Part shown: positions 1-5,846 of the stretch, one piece after another
Layout: each line of letters begins with the position of its first letter
Numbering within the stretch: position 1 is the stretch's first letter
Assembly (NCBI GenBank): GCA_002366795.1
Contig: DFBX01000018.1
Location: 1 to 6,769, forward strand
Direction of reading: 5' to 3'
Length of the DNA: 6,769 nt
Source: Rhodobacteraceae bacterium UBA3069
Lineage (GTDB): Bacteria > Pseudomonadota > Alphaproteobacteria > Rhodobacterales > Rhodobacteraceae
The notes under the pieces: model-generated
The model's input: the letters and a program-made list of their open reading frames with translations, nothing else
Databases searched by the model: none
What the model was told of the DNA's origin: nothing
Program-made: the position numbers and the translations under genes

Positions 1-248
1 CAGATCAACCGAACCACCTCTGACCTTCGCAACCATAAATTGTTTAGAAACTAAGATGCTGAAAGTCTTTTTTCACTTACCAAGTGATCGAATCCAATAA
101 ACTTCCCCTTTGTGAGGGCCTCCACATCAGGTAAAAACATGTGCAAACGGTTTTGTTCTACGTAATTGCCAGGCGTGAAACTATGACACCCAAAGGTTCA
201 TCGAACCAAAGGTCTAATGATACGCGAGCGCCTAACATGTTGAAAAAA
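1..248. other. AT-rich left flank without a supportable gene
   Basis: No reading frame here looks like a real protein. Frames entering from the left edge close within about 100 bases on the plus strand and within about 75 on the minus strand. The stretch is AT-rich (about 42% GC over the first 60 bases), unlike the GC-rich permease region on the right. Two small palindromes (73-87 and 195-207) are present, but neither is followed by a T-run in a terminator arrangement. It may be a long intergenic region or the edge of further accessory DNA lying outside the element that starts near 249. Confidence 0.5.
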
Positions 249-265
249 TGGTGCTCCACACGGAC
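249..265. repeat. Degenerate distal att site, copy of tRNA-Thr 3' end
   Basis: TGGTGCTCCACACGGAC matches the tRNA-Thr 3' end at 3980-3997, TGGTGCCCCCACACGGAC, in the same orientation, with one substitution and one missing base in the C-run. Three bases before it (AAA) also match. It covers the CCA end, the acceptor 3' strand and the start of the T stem, which is the part usually duplicated by integrases that use tRNA 3' ends. A freshly inserted element would have identical copies, so this one has diverged, or the pairing is between related but not identical sites. Confidence 0.55.
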
Positions 266-323
266 CCACATTTGCGACATAATACCTTGATTTAAAGCAA
301 TAAAAATAAACCAATACTGGACG

Positions 324-343
324 ATACCCCCAATCATACCCCC
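324..343. repeat. Two direct ATACCCCC repeats, probable integrase arm sites (distal)
   Basis: ATACCCCC occurs at 324-331 and again at 336-343, a 12-base period, about a dozen bases beyond the hsdR stop codon. The longer form ATACCCCCAATC at 324-335 is repeated exactly at 3859-3870, near the other end of the element. Short repeats just inside both ends of an element are what arm-type binding sites for a tyrosine integrase's N-terminal domain look like. Their role is inferred from position and repetition only. Confidence 0.5.
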
Positions 344-354
344 AAACGCATTTT

Positions 355-3138
355 CTACAGCCCGCCAAGCCCCTCATCAAAGGTTGCAACCAGCTTCAAC
401 AGCCGCGCCCCGATCCGCTCGACAACACTCTTGCGTTCCAAAATTTTGGGCTTCTCTTCAAGTGCGTCCACGATCTCACCTTGCAACGGCTTTTTCCCCG
501 TAAAGTGATATTGCTCAATCATTGCCTTGAACGCCGTGGGGTCAAGCTTCTCTGCCACACAAATTTCGGCAATCGCTTTCGACTTTTCCTGATCCCAAAA
601 CCCATTGAAGGCATCGGTAACGTTCTGCCCCGCTGTCATTGCGGTCATATGCTCTTCGATGAACTTCTCGATCAGGTCCCGCTTGCTTCGCAGGTGCCGT
701 TCTGAACCAAGCAGGTCTTGAACCATCTTCTTCTTGGCGAGTGACGCATCGCGGATCTTGGGGTCGGTGCTATCTTGATCCTCATAGGCCTCTGCCAAAA
801 GCGCCAGGATATAGGCCACATTGATTTCGTCGCGCTGGATCAGTTCAAGCTCGAAGTCCACCTCGTCGATGATGGACACCGCGTCGTCGGGCTTGTCGGT
901 CTTGGTCTTGTCGTGAATGTCCAGATACTTGCTCTTGTAGTCCTCGAATTCCTGTGTGCCCAAAGCCAGGTCGGCGGGATCGTACTCCGTAAAGCTGGCC
1001 AGCACATTTCGCAGCCGGATCAGATCGCGGAACGCTTGAACAAAGGCAAGCTGATCCTCTTCGGACTTCAAGTCGTTCACGCTATCCGGCTCGGGGGCAA
1101 TCGCCTTTAGAGCCTCGACCGCCGCGTTGAACCGCTCAAGGTAATCCCCATAAGGGGCCATCAGGATGGTCTCAATCGCTTCCTTGTTGGAAAACAGGGT
1201 GATCGCCTCGTCCGTCTTGGGTTTCAGGTTTCTAAAACAGACGATATTGCCTTGCGATTTCACTTGGCCCAAAATCCGGTTGGTCCGCGAAAACGCTTGG
1301 ATCAATCCATGGTATTTCAGGTTCTTGTCAACGTAGAGCGTGTTCAGCTTTTTGGCGTCGAACCCCGTCAGGAACATATTGACCACCAGCAGGATATCCA
1401 GCCGGTCCTTATCCAGCGCATCCTTGCGGTCGCGTTCTTTCAGGCGTTTGCTTAGGTGATTGTAGTAGGTGTAGAACCCCGCGCTGTCTTTCACCGTTTC
1501 CTTGGTCTGATACATCGCGTTGTAGTCCGCGACAAAGGATTCCAGCTTGTCCCGCTTGTGTACATCGACAGGCAGGTCGGCCACGTTCAGATCGGGGTCG
1601 CCAATCAAACCGTCGGCATCGGGGTCGGGATCGTTCGGACCATAGGTAAAGATCGTGGCGACCCGCAGATGGTGCTCCCCTGCCTCTTTCTTGCGCCGGA
1701 ATGTCTCGTAATAGGCAATCAACGCATCCACAGAACTGACGCACAGCATGGCGCTGAATTGCTTGTTGTGGGTCTTGCGGTCGTGGTTCTGGATGATCCA
1801 ATCGACCACCCCTTCGATCCGGTCGGGATTGTCGTAGAACTCGCGCACATTGATCGCGGGAACTTCCTCGTCGATCAGGCTACCGTCCTTGCGCTTCAGC
1901 TTGCCCCAATATTCGACAGAAAACCGCAGCACGTTTTCGTCGGCAATCGCATCGGTGATCACGTATTTATGCAGGCACTCGGCAAACAAGTCCTTGGTCG
2001 TCCGTTTTCCCACCGCGTTGTCGGCAAAGATGGGCGTTCCGGTAAAGCCAAACATCTGCGCCTTGGTAAAGAACTGCACGATCCGCTTGTGCGTATCGCC
2101 GAATTGCGAGCGGTGGCATTCGTCAAAGATGAACACCACGCGTTGATCCTTGACCGCCTGCAACGCGCCCTCATAGCGGTCGCGGGAAATCGCGGTGTTC
2201 AGCTTCTGGATCGTGGTGACGATCAGCTTGGTGTCATCCCCCAATTGCTTCACAAGATTCTTGGTATTGTCGGTTGAACTCACCGAATCTTCAGCGAAAA
2301 AATTGAATTCTTTCGTCGTCTGATAGTCCAGATCGGCGCGGTCCACGACGAACACCACCTTATCGACCTTGGGGTTCTCGATCAGCACCTGCGCCGCCTT
2401 GAAGCTGGTCAGCGTCTTACCTGATCCGGTCGTGTGCCAGATATAGCCGTTCTTGCGCCCCGCCTTCACCCGCGCGTCAATCGCCTCGACCGCGTAGTAT
2501 TGATAGTGCCGCAGCACCATCAGGATTTTGTCACTTTCGTGCAGCACGATGTATTTGCTGATCATCTTGCTGACGTGGCACTTTTCCAAAAACGCATCGG
2601 CAAAGGCATCCAGCTGCGTGACCAGCGTATTGTCCTCCTCGGCCCAGAAAAACGTCTGTTTGAAATCCTGATTGCGGTTGTTGGCGTAATACTTGGTGTT
2701 CACGCCGTTACTGATCACGAACAGCTGCACATATTGGAACAGCGCCGACTCCGCCCAATAGCTGTGGCGCTGATAGCGGTTGATCTGGTTGAACGCCTCT
2801 TTCAACTCGACCCCGCGCCGTTTCAACTCGATCTGCACTAGGGGCAAACCGTTGATCAGCAAGGTCACGTCAAAGCGGGTCTTGTGGTGGCCCGTCACCG
2901 TCACCTGCGTCGTGACCTGATATTGGTTTTGGCACCATTCCTGCGAGTTGAGGAATTGCAGGTAAAGCGGCGTGCCATCGTCGCGGGTCAGTTGCATCCG
3001 GCCCCGCAGGGTCTTGGCCTTGTCAAACACATTGCCCTTGTCGAGGTGGTTGAGAACCTTGCCAAATTCCCCATCCGACAGCGTCACACCGTTATGCTTG
3101 CCCAGTTGCGCGCGCAGGTTGGCGCGCATGGCGTCCAT
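355..3138 (-). CDS. Type I restriction enzyme R subunit (HsdR), N-terminally truncated
   Basis: The product would be the DNA-translocating and cleaving subunit of a type I restriction enzyme, acting with HsdM and HsdS on unmodified DNA. Numbered from the ATG at 3138 (927 residues), the nuclease motif shows D90, E104 and K106 (in IELKRRG), followed by Q118-xxx-Y122. The helicase motor has Walker A TTGSGKT at 236-242, DECH at 339-342, TGTP at 366-369, MFLTGFD at 588-594 and QAFSRTNR at 614-621. The C-terminal end resembles that of EcoR124I. EcoR124I is about 1,038 residues, and its catalytic D, E, K and Q sit near 151, 165, 167 and 179. That constant offset implies loss of roughly the first 60 residues. 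The frame can open upstream at a TTG at 3192, but those 18 codons are integrase DNA read in another frame, so I prefer the ATG where HsdR similarity starts. Neither start has a clear Shine-Dalgarno. No hsdM or hsdS is in the window. Activity is doubtful. Confidence 0.85.
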   Translation of the reverse strand: MDAMRANLRAQLGKHNGVTLSDGEFGKVLNHLDKGNVFDKAKTLRGRMQLTRDDGTPLYLQFLNSQEWCQNQYQVTTQVTVTGHHKTRFDVTLLINGLPLVQIELKRRGVELKEAFNQINRYQRHSYWAESALFQYVQLFVISNGVNTKYYANNRNQDFKQTFFWAEEDNTLVTQLDAFADAFLEKCHVSKMISKYIVLHESDKILMVLRHYQYYAVEAIDARVKAGRKNGYIWHTTGSGKTLTSFKAAQVLIENPKVDKVVFVVDRADLDYQTTKEFNFFAEDSVSSTDNTKNLVKQLGDDTKLIVTTIQKLNTAISRDRYEGALQAVKDQRVVFIFDECHRSQFGDTHKRIVQFFTKAQMFGFTGTPIFADNAVGKRTTKDLFAECLHKYVITDAIADENVLRFSVEYWGKLKRKDGSLIDEEVPAINVREFYDNPDRIEGVVDWIIQNHDRKTHNKQFSAMLCVSSVDALIAYYETFRRKKEAGEHHLRVATIFTYGPNDPDPDADGLIGDPDLNVADLPVDVHKRDKLESFVADYNAMYQTKETVKDSAGFYTYYNHLSKRLKERDRKDALDKDRLDILLVVNMFLTGFDAKKLNTLYVDKNLKYHGLIQAFSRTNRILGQVKSQGNIVCFRNLKPKTDEAITLFSNKEAIETILMAPYGDYLERFNAAVEALKAIAPEPDSVNDLKSEEDQLAFVQAFRDLIRLRNVLASFTEYDPADLALGTQEFEDYKSKYLDIHDKTKTDKPDDAVSIIDEVDFELELIQRDEINVAYILALLAEAYEDQDSTDPKIRDASLAKKKMVQDLLGSERHLRSKRDLIEKFIEEHMTAMTAGQNVTDAFNGFWDQEKSKAIAEICVAEKLDPTAFKAMIEQYHFTGKKPLQGEIVDALEEKPKILERKSVVERIGARLLKLVATFDEGLGGL

Positions 3139-3814
3139 ATCGGGCAAAGCCGTCAATTTCGGCCATAAGGCGGCCCAGCGCCTTGGGTTCAATGATTGCG
3201 GCGCGGTGAACGCGGGTCGGGCGGATCAACGCGTCGCGCAGCGCATACGTCGGATCGGTTTCAGCAATCCCGCTGGCAACAGCATAGCGAAAGATAGAAC
3301 CGATACGCGCGCGCAGGCGGTGAGCTGTTTCATAGTTGCCCTTGGCCTCGACCTTGCGAAGGGTCTTGAGGATCATCGGGGCGGTAATTTCGGTTATCGG
3401 CTTGCGGCCAAAGTCACGGTTGGCAAGTTTCAGGTGATATTCTGTCTTGGACAGAGTCGCCGCCGATTTTCCCTCTTTCCGCTGCTTGGTTAGAAACGCC
3501 GCGCCGATCTTCTCAAAGGTCTGGCCCTTTGCCTCCAACCGCAACCGCTTCTCTTCCTGCTTGGCCTCGCTGGGGTCTATCCCGTCCGCCAGCTGCGCTT
3601 TGGCAATGTCACGCGCTTGGCGGGCTTTTGCGAGGCTCACGGCAGGGTAATCACCGATCACCAACAGCCGTTCCTTGCCATCAACTCGATACTTGAACCG
3701 CCACGACTTCGCGCCGCTGACTTTGACCAAAAGGAACAACCCTTCAAAGTCGCTGACTTTGTAGGCTTTATCGCCAGGTTTCAGGTTTCGTATCTTGATA
3801 TCGCTCAGGGGCAT
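3092..3814 (-). pseudogene. P4-type tyrosine integrase, truncated before the catalytic domain
   Basis: The 240-residue frame begins with the N-terminal domain typical of P4-family integrases (DUF4102, about residues 1-85, with KIRNLKPGDKAYKVSD, then WRFKYR and IGDYP). A core-binding segment follows (about 98-185). Family similarity runs through the EPKALGRLMAEIDGF segment ending at residue 223. The normal continuation, including the RPGELR-type motif and the catalytic R, H, R and Y residues, is missing. The last 17 residues are hsdR DNA in a foreign frame. Full members are about 400 residues, so recombinase activity should be lost, although the DNA-binding domains could still occupy arm sites. 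The ATG at 3814 matches the usual family N-terminus, but no good ribosome-binding site precedes it. The gene reads away from the tRNA-Thr and overlaps the open hsdR frame. Confidence 0.88.
3143..3150. other. Deletion junction between integrase and hsdR
   Basis: Integrase similarity ends at about 3146, after the codons for EIDGF. HsdR similarity begins within a few codons, at DMDAMRANLRAQL (from about 3138). The two genes meet in different frames and neither has its missing half nearby. A single deletion explains both truncations. The exact breakpoint cannot be fixed to the base without the parental element. Confidence 0.75.
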
Positions 3815-3817
3815 GGT

Positions 3818-3879
3818 GGGGGTACGCAGTTTTTCCAGTTTTCATCGTACCCCCAGAAATACCCCCAATCTGGGGGTAC
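3818..3879. repeat. Four (A/G)TACCCCC repeats, probable integrase arm sites (tRNA-proximal)
   Basis: Copies lie at 3818-3825 (GGGGGTAC), 3847-3854 (GTACCCCC), 3859-3866 (ATACCCCC) and 3872-3879 (GGGGGTAC), two on each strand. They match the pair at the far end of the element (324-343). They sit between the integrase start and the tRNA-Thr att site, the usual place for arm-type integrase sites. Because they also lie in the integrase promoter region, bound integrase could repress its own gene. Confidence 0.55.
3847..3879. promoter_or_regulatory. 11-bp perfect inverted repeat upstream of int, operator-like
   Basis: GTACCCCCAGA at 3847-3857 is the exact reverse complement of TCTGGGGGTAC at 3869-3879, separated by 11 bases that hold another ATACCCCC copy. 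It lies 33-65 bases upstream of the integrase ATG and overlaps the expected -10 region. This suits a binding site for a dimer or for two integrase N-terminal domains. In RNA it could fold into a strong hairpin in the int leader. It has no T-run, so it is not a simple terminator. Confidence 0.5.
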
Positions 3880-3894
3880 GGTGCTGGATGTCAA
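3866..3894 (-). promoter_or_regulatory. Candidate integrase promoter
   Basis: On the minus strand a perfect -35 hexamer, TTGACA (3894-3889), is followed after 16-17 bases by a poor -10 candidate, CAGATT or AGATTG (about 3872-3866). That places transcription start about 45 bases upstream of the integrase ATG. The -10 lies inside the inverted repeat at 3847-3879. The strong -35 supports the call and the weak -10 limits it. Confidence 0.35.
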
Positions 3895-3979
3895 AAAACA
3901 GCGCTGGACAAACGATATCGGTAAAGCCCTTATAAACAAGGCTCAATCTGATGTCATTGGATAAATCTGGATGATGAAA

Positions 3980-4055
3980 TGGTGCCCCCACACGGACTCG
4001 AACCGCGGACCTACTGATTACAAATCAGTTGCTCTACCAGCTGAGCTATAGGGGC
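3980..4055 (-). tRNA. tRNA-Thr (anticodon TGT)
   Basis: The minus strand folds as a complete 76-base tRNA with an encoded CCA. The acceptor stem pairs GCCCCTA with TGGGGGC (one G-U) and has discriminator A. The anticodon stem pairs ACTGA with TCAGT around the loop TTTGTAA, giving anticodon TGT, which reads ACA threonine codons. The T arm is CGCGG-TTCGAGT-CCGTG. Its 3' end is the insertion site of the neighbouring element and remains intact, so the tRNA should be functional. Confidence 0.97.
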
Positions 4056-4064
4056 ACTCGGGGT

Positions 4065-4093
4065 CAAATACTCAATGCCGCGGGTCCGTGCAA
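4065..4093 (-). promoter_or_regulatory. Candidate tRNA-Thr promoter
   Basis: On the minus strand TTGCAC (4093-4088) and TATTTG (4070-4065) are separated by exactly 17 bases, with the -10 ending 9 bases before the tRNA 5' end. Each hexamer matches only about half of consensus, but the spacing and position suit a tRNA promoter. The permease stop codon at 4098-4100 lies just upstream, and I see no terminator between them, so read-through from the permease is also possible. Confidence 0.35.
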
Positions 4094-4097
4094 GGGG

Positions 4098-5765
4098 TTA
4101 GCGGTTGGCGCGGGCCAGCATTCCGACTGCGGCTAGGCCGACTGCGATCACCAGCATGGCGGCGGGGGCGGCATCGCCCAGGTTTTCAAGGCTGGCCTGT
4201 TCGTGCACCCGCGTCGCCAGCGTGTTGAAATTGAACGGCCGCAGCAGCAGCGTGGCGGGCAGTTCCTTGACGCAATCGACAAAGACCAGCAGCAGGGCCG
4301 ATGCGATCGAACCGCGGATCATCGGGTAATATACCTCGGCCAGCACCTGCCCCTGCCGGCGCCCCAAGGACCGTGCCGCCATTGGCAGGCTGGGCGAAAT
4401 CCGGCCCATCGCGGCATCTGCCGCGCCTTGGGCAATGGCAAAGAACCGCACTGCGTAGGCCAGCACGAGGGCAAAGGCGGATCCGGTCAACACAAGGCCG
4501 ATGTCGATGCCAGACACGGCCTCGACCGTGTCGGCCAGCCAATGGTCCAGCCGCGCCAGCGGGATCAAGATGCCAACGCCCAGCACAGCCCCCGGCGCGG
4601 CATAGCCGATGGTGGTCAGCGGTAGCAGAAGCCGGGGCAGGGCGCGGCCCGACAGGCGCACACCATAGACCATAAACACCCCGGCCAACACCGTGACTGC
4701 GGCCGCCATGCCGCCGACACTCAGCGTGTTCCACAGCGCGCGGATCAGCGCCGGATCGGCCCATTGATCCGCATTTTGCAGCGCGTGATGGCCGATCACC
4801 GTGGCCGGCAGGATGAAACCGATGCCAAAGGGGATCAGGCAGGCGATCAGCGCCAGAACGCCCGCCAGCCCATGCAGATGCACATGCTGTACGGGCCGGT
4901 GGCGCGAGCTGAGGTTGAAGAACCGCAACCGGCGGCGCGAGGCTTTTTCCAACCCCACCAGCGCGATCACCAGAATCAGCACGACCGAGGCGATCTGCGC
5001 CGCGCCGCCGGCGTTGTTGCTTTGCAACCAAACCGAAAAGATCCCCGTGGTCAGGGTCTGCACGGCGAAATAGTCGACCGTGCCGAAATCGTTGACCGTT
5101 TCCATCATGACAATCGCCATGCCTGCGGCGATGGCGGGGCGGGCTAGGGGCAGGCCAACGCGGAAGAACCGCTTGAACGGGCCCGCGCCAAGGGAACGGG
5201 CGACCTCCTCGGCGGCGCCGGACTGGTCGCGAAAGGCCTGCCGTGCCAGCAGGTAGACATAAGGATAAAGCGCCGCCGCCAAAACGATGATCGCCGCGCC
5301 CATCGAGCGGATTTCAGGGAACCAGTAATCGCGCGAGGTTTGCCACCCCATCAGGCCGCGCATCCCAGTTTGCACCGGGCCGGCGTATTCCAGCAGATCG
5401 ACCAGCGCATAGGCACCGACATAGGCCGGTATCGCCAGCGGCAGCAAAAGCAGCCATTCCATCCAGGCAGCGCCGGTGAAACGGTAGCGCGCCACCAGCC
5501 ATGCCGCGCCCGTGCCCACCGCACCGGCCAGCAGCCCAACAGACAACATCAGGATGGCAGTGGTTTTCAGATAGCGAGGCAGAGTGGTGGACAGCAGGTG
5601 CGGCCAGATATTGTCGGTCGGGAACAGGGCCAGCCAAAGCACCGCAACGATCGGTGCCAGCACCAGCACCGCAATCAGCATCGCGCCCGCCGACCACGGC
5701 TCTAACCGGCGGCGGCGTGGCGGATTGGCGGCGGATATGTTGCCCATCAGATCACTCATGGCCAT
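4098..5765 (-). CDS. fbpB: Iron(III)-type ABC transporter permease (FbpB/SfuB family)
   Basis: This is an inner-membrane permease that would pass a substrate, probably Fe(III), from a periplasmic binding protein to the cytoplasm using an ATPase partner. The 555 residues contain two fused permease domains, about 12 hydrophobic segments in all. Each half carries an EAA loop: EEVARSLGAGPFKRFF near 186-201, with P206 downstream, and MAARSLGRRQGQVLAEVYYP near 462-481. The DFGTVDYFAVQTLTTGIF segment at 226-243 is characteristic of the Fe(III) subgroup. The length is normal for the fused form. ATGs at 5765, 5759 and 5747 are all possible starts, and none has a strong ribosome-binding site. The arginine-rich start (RRRR at 17-20) fits a cytoplasmic N-terminus. 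The gene stands alone, with tRNA-Thr downstream and a divergent gene upstream, so its binding protein and ATPase must be encoded elsewhere. Spermidine, thiamine or phosphonate-type substrates are less likely. Confidence 0.88.
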   Translation of the reverse strand: MAMSDLMGNISAANPPRRRRLEPWSAGAMLIAVLVLAPIVAVLWLALFPTDNIWPHLLSTTLPRYLKTTAILMLSVGLLAGAVGTGAAWLVARYRFTGAAWMEWLLLLPLAIPAYVGAYALVDLLEYAGPVQTGMRGLMGWQTSRDYWFPEIRSMGAAIIVLAAALYPYVYLLARQAFRDQSGAAEEVARSLGAGPFKRFFRVGLPLARPAIAAGMAIVMMETVNDFGTVDYFAVQTLTTGIFSVWLQSNNAGGAAQIASVVLILVIALVGLEKASRRRLRFFNLSSRHRPVQHVHLHGLAGVLALIACLIPFGIGFILPATVIGHHALQNADQWADPALIRALWNTLSVGGMAAAVTVLAGVFMVYGVRLSGRALPRLLLPLTTIGYAAPGAVLGVGILIPLARLDHWLADTVEAVSGIDIGLVLTGSAFALVLAYAVRFFAIAQGAADAAMGRISPSLPMAARSLGRRQGQVLAEVYYPMIRGSIASALLLVFVDCVKELPATLLLRPFNFNTLATRVHEQASLENLGDAAPAAMLVIAVGLAAVGMLARANR

Positions 5766-5782
5766 CCCATGCCCGAAACCGG

Positions 5783-5810
5783 TTTAACTGTCCAGAAAAG
5801 AGCATATATT
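5783..5810 (+). promoter_or_regulatory. Candidate promoter for the plus-strand gene in the divergent gap
   Basis: TTTAAC (5783-5788) and TATATT (5805-5810) are 16 bases apart in an otherwise GC-rich region. They would start transcription near 5817, upstream of the ribosome-binding site at 5838-5841. This supports the start codon at 5847 over the open frame's earlier ATG at 5769, which would lie upstream of the promoter. The same AT-rich patch may also serve the divergent permease gene. Confidence 0.35.
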
Positions 5811-5846
5811 CGGCCCATACCGGAACCCGGAAATCACGGAGACTTG

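Larger units (their letters stand above)
249..3997 (-). mobile_element. Remnant of a tRNA-Thr-inserted integrative element carrying hsdR
   Basis: The element is bounded on the right by the 3' end of tRNA-Thr and on the left by an imperfect copy of the same sequence (249-265). It carries a P4-type integrase reading away from the tRNA, the usual arrangement for islands inserted in tRNA genes. Its cargo is a type I restriction HsdR, a common passenger of such islands. Repeats of the form (A/G)TACCCCC sit just inside both ends. At about 3.7 kb it is much smaller than a working island, and both integrase and hsdR are truncated at a shared internal junction near 3143-3150. It therefore looks like a collapsed, immobile remnant. 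The boundaries are inferred from the imperfect att repeat and are the least certain part. Confidence 0.65.

Noticed and set aside
73..87. Palindrome TCACTTACCAAGTGA considered as a terminator
   Set aside because: The T-run precedes it on the plus strand, and on the minus strand it is followed by A residues, so the polarity is wrong for either strand; the stem is only 6 bp.
195..207. Palindrome GGTTCATCGAACC considered as an operator or hairpin
   Set aside because: Five base pairs with a three-base loop can arise by chance, and there is no gene start or end next to it.
324..343. The ATACCCCC repeats considered as a CRISPR-like array
   Set aside because: The units are only 8 bases with 4-base gaps and just two copies here; there is no array and no cas gene.
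198..389. Minus-strand open frame of 63 codons across the hsdR stop
   Set aside because: It overlaps the hsdR 3' end and the repeats in another frame, is rich in cysteine and aromatic residues, and shows no family likeness.
1456..2277. Plus-strand open frame of 273 codons opposite hsdR
   Set aside because: It is antisense to HsdR helicase motifs that are well conserved, and its translation resembles no family; a by-product of codon bias.
4186..5031. Minus-strand open frame of 281 codons inside the permease gene
   Set aside because: Its translation is low-complexity Arg/Ala/Gly-rich, typical of an off-frame reading of GC-rich DNA; the permease frame is clearly the real one.
5769..5846. Upstream extension of the plus-strand gene to the ATG at 5769
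   Set aside because: It lacks a ribosome-binding site and would overlap the likely promoter; the ATG at 5847 has GGAG at good spacing.
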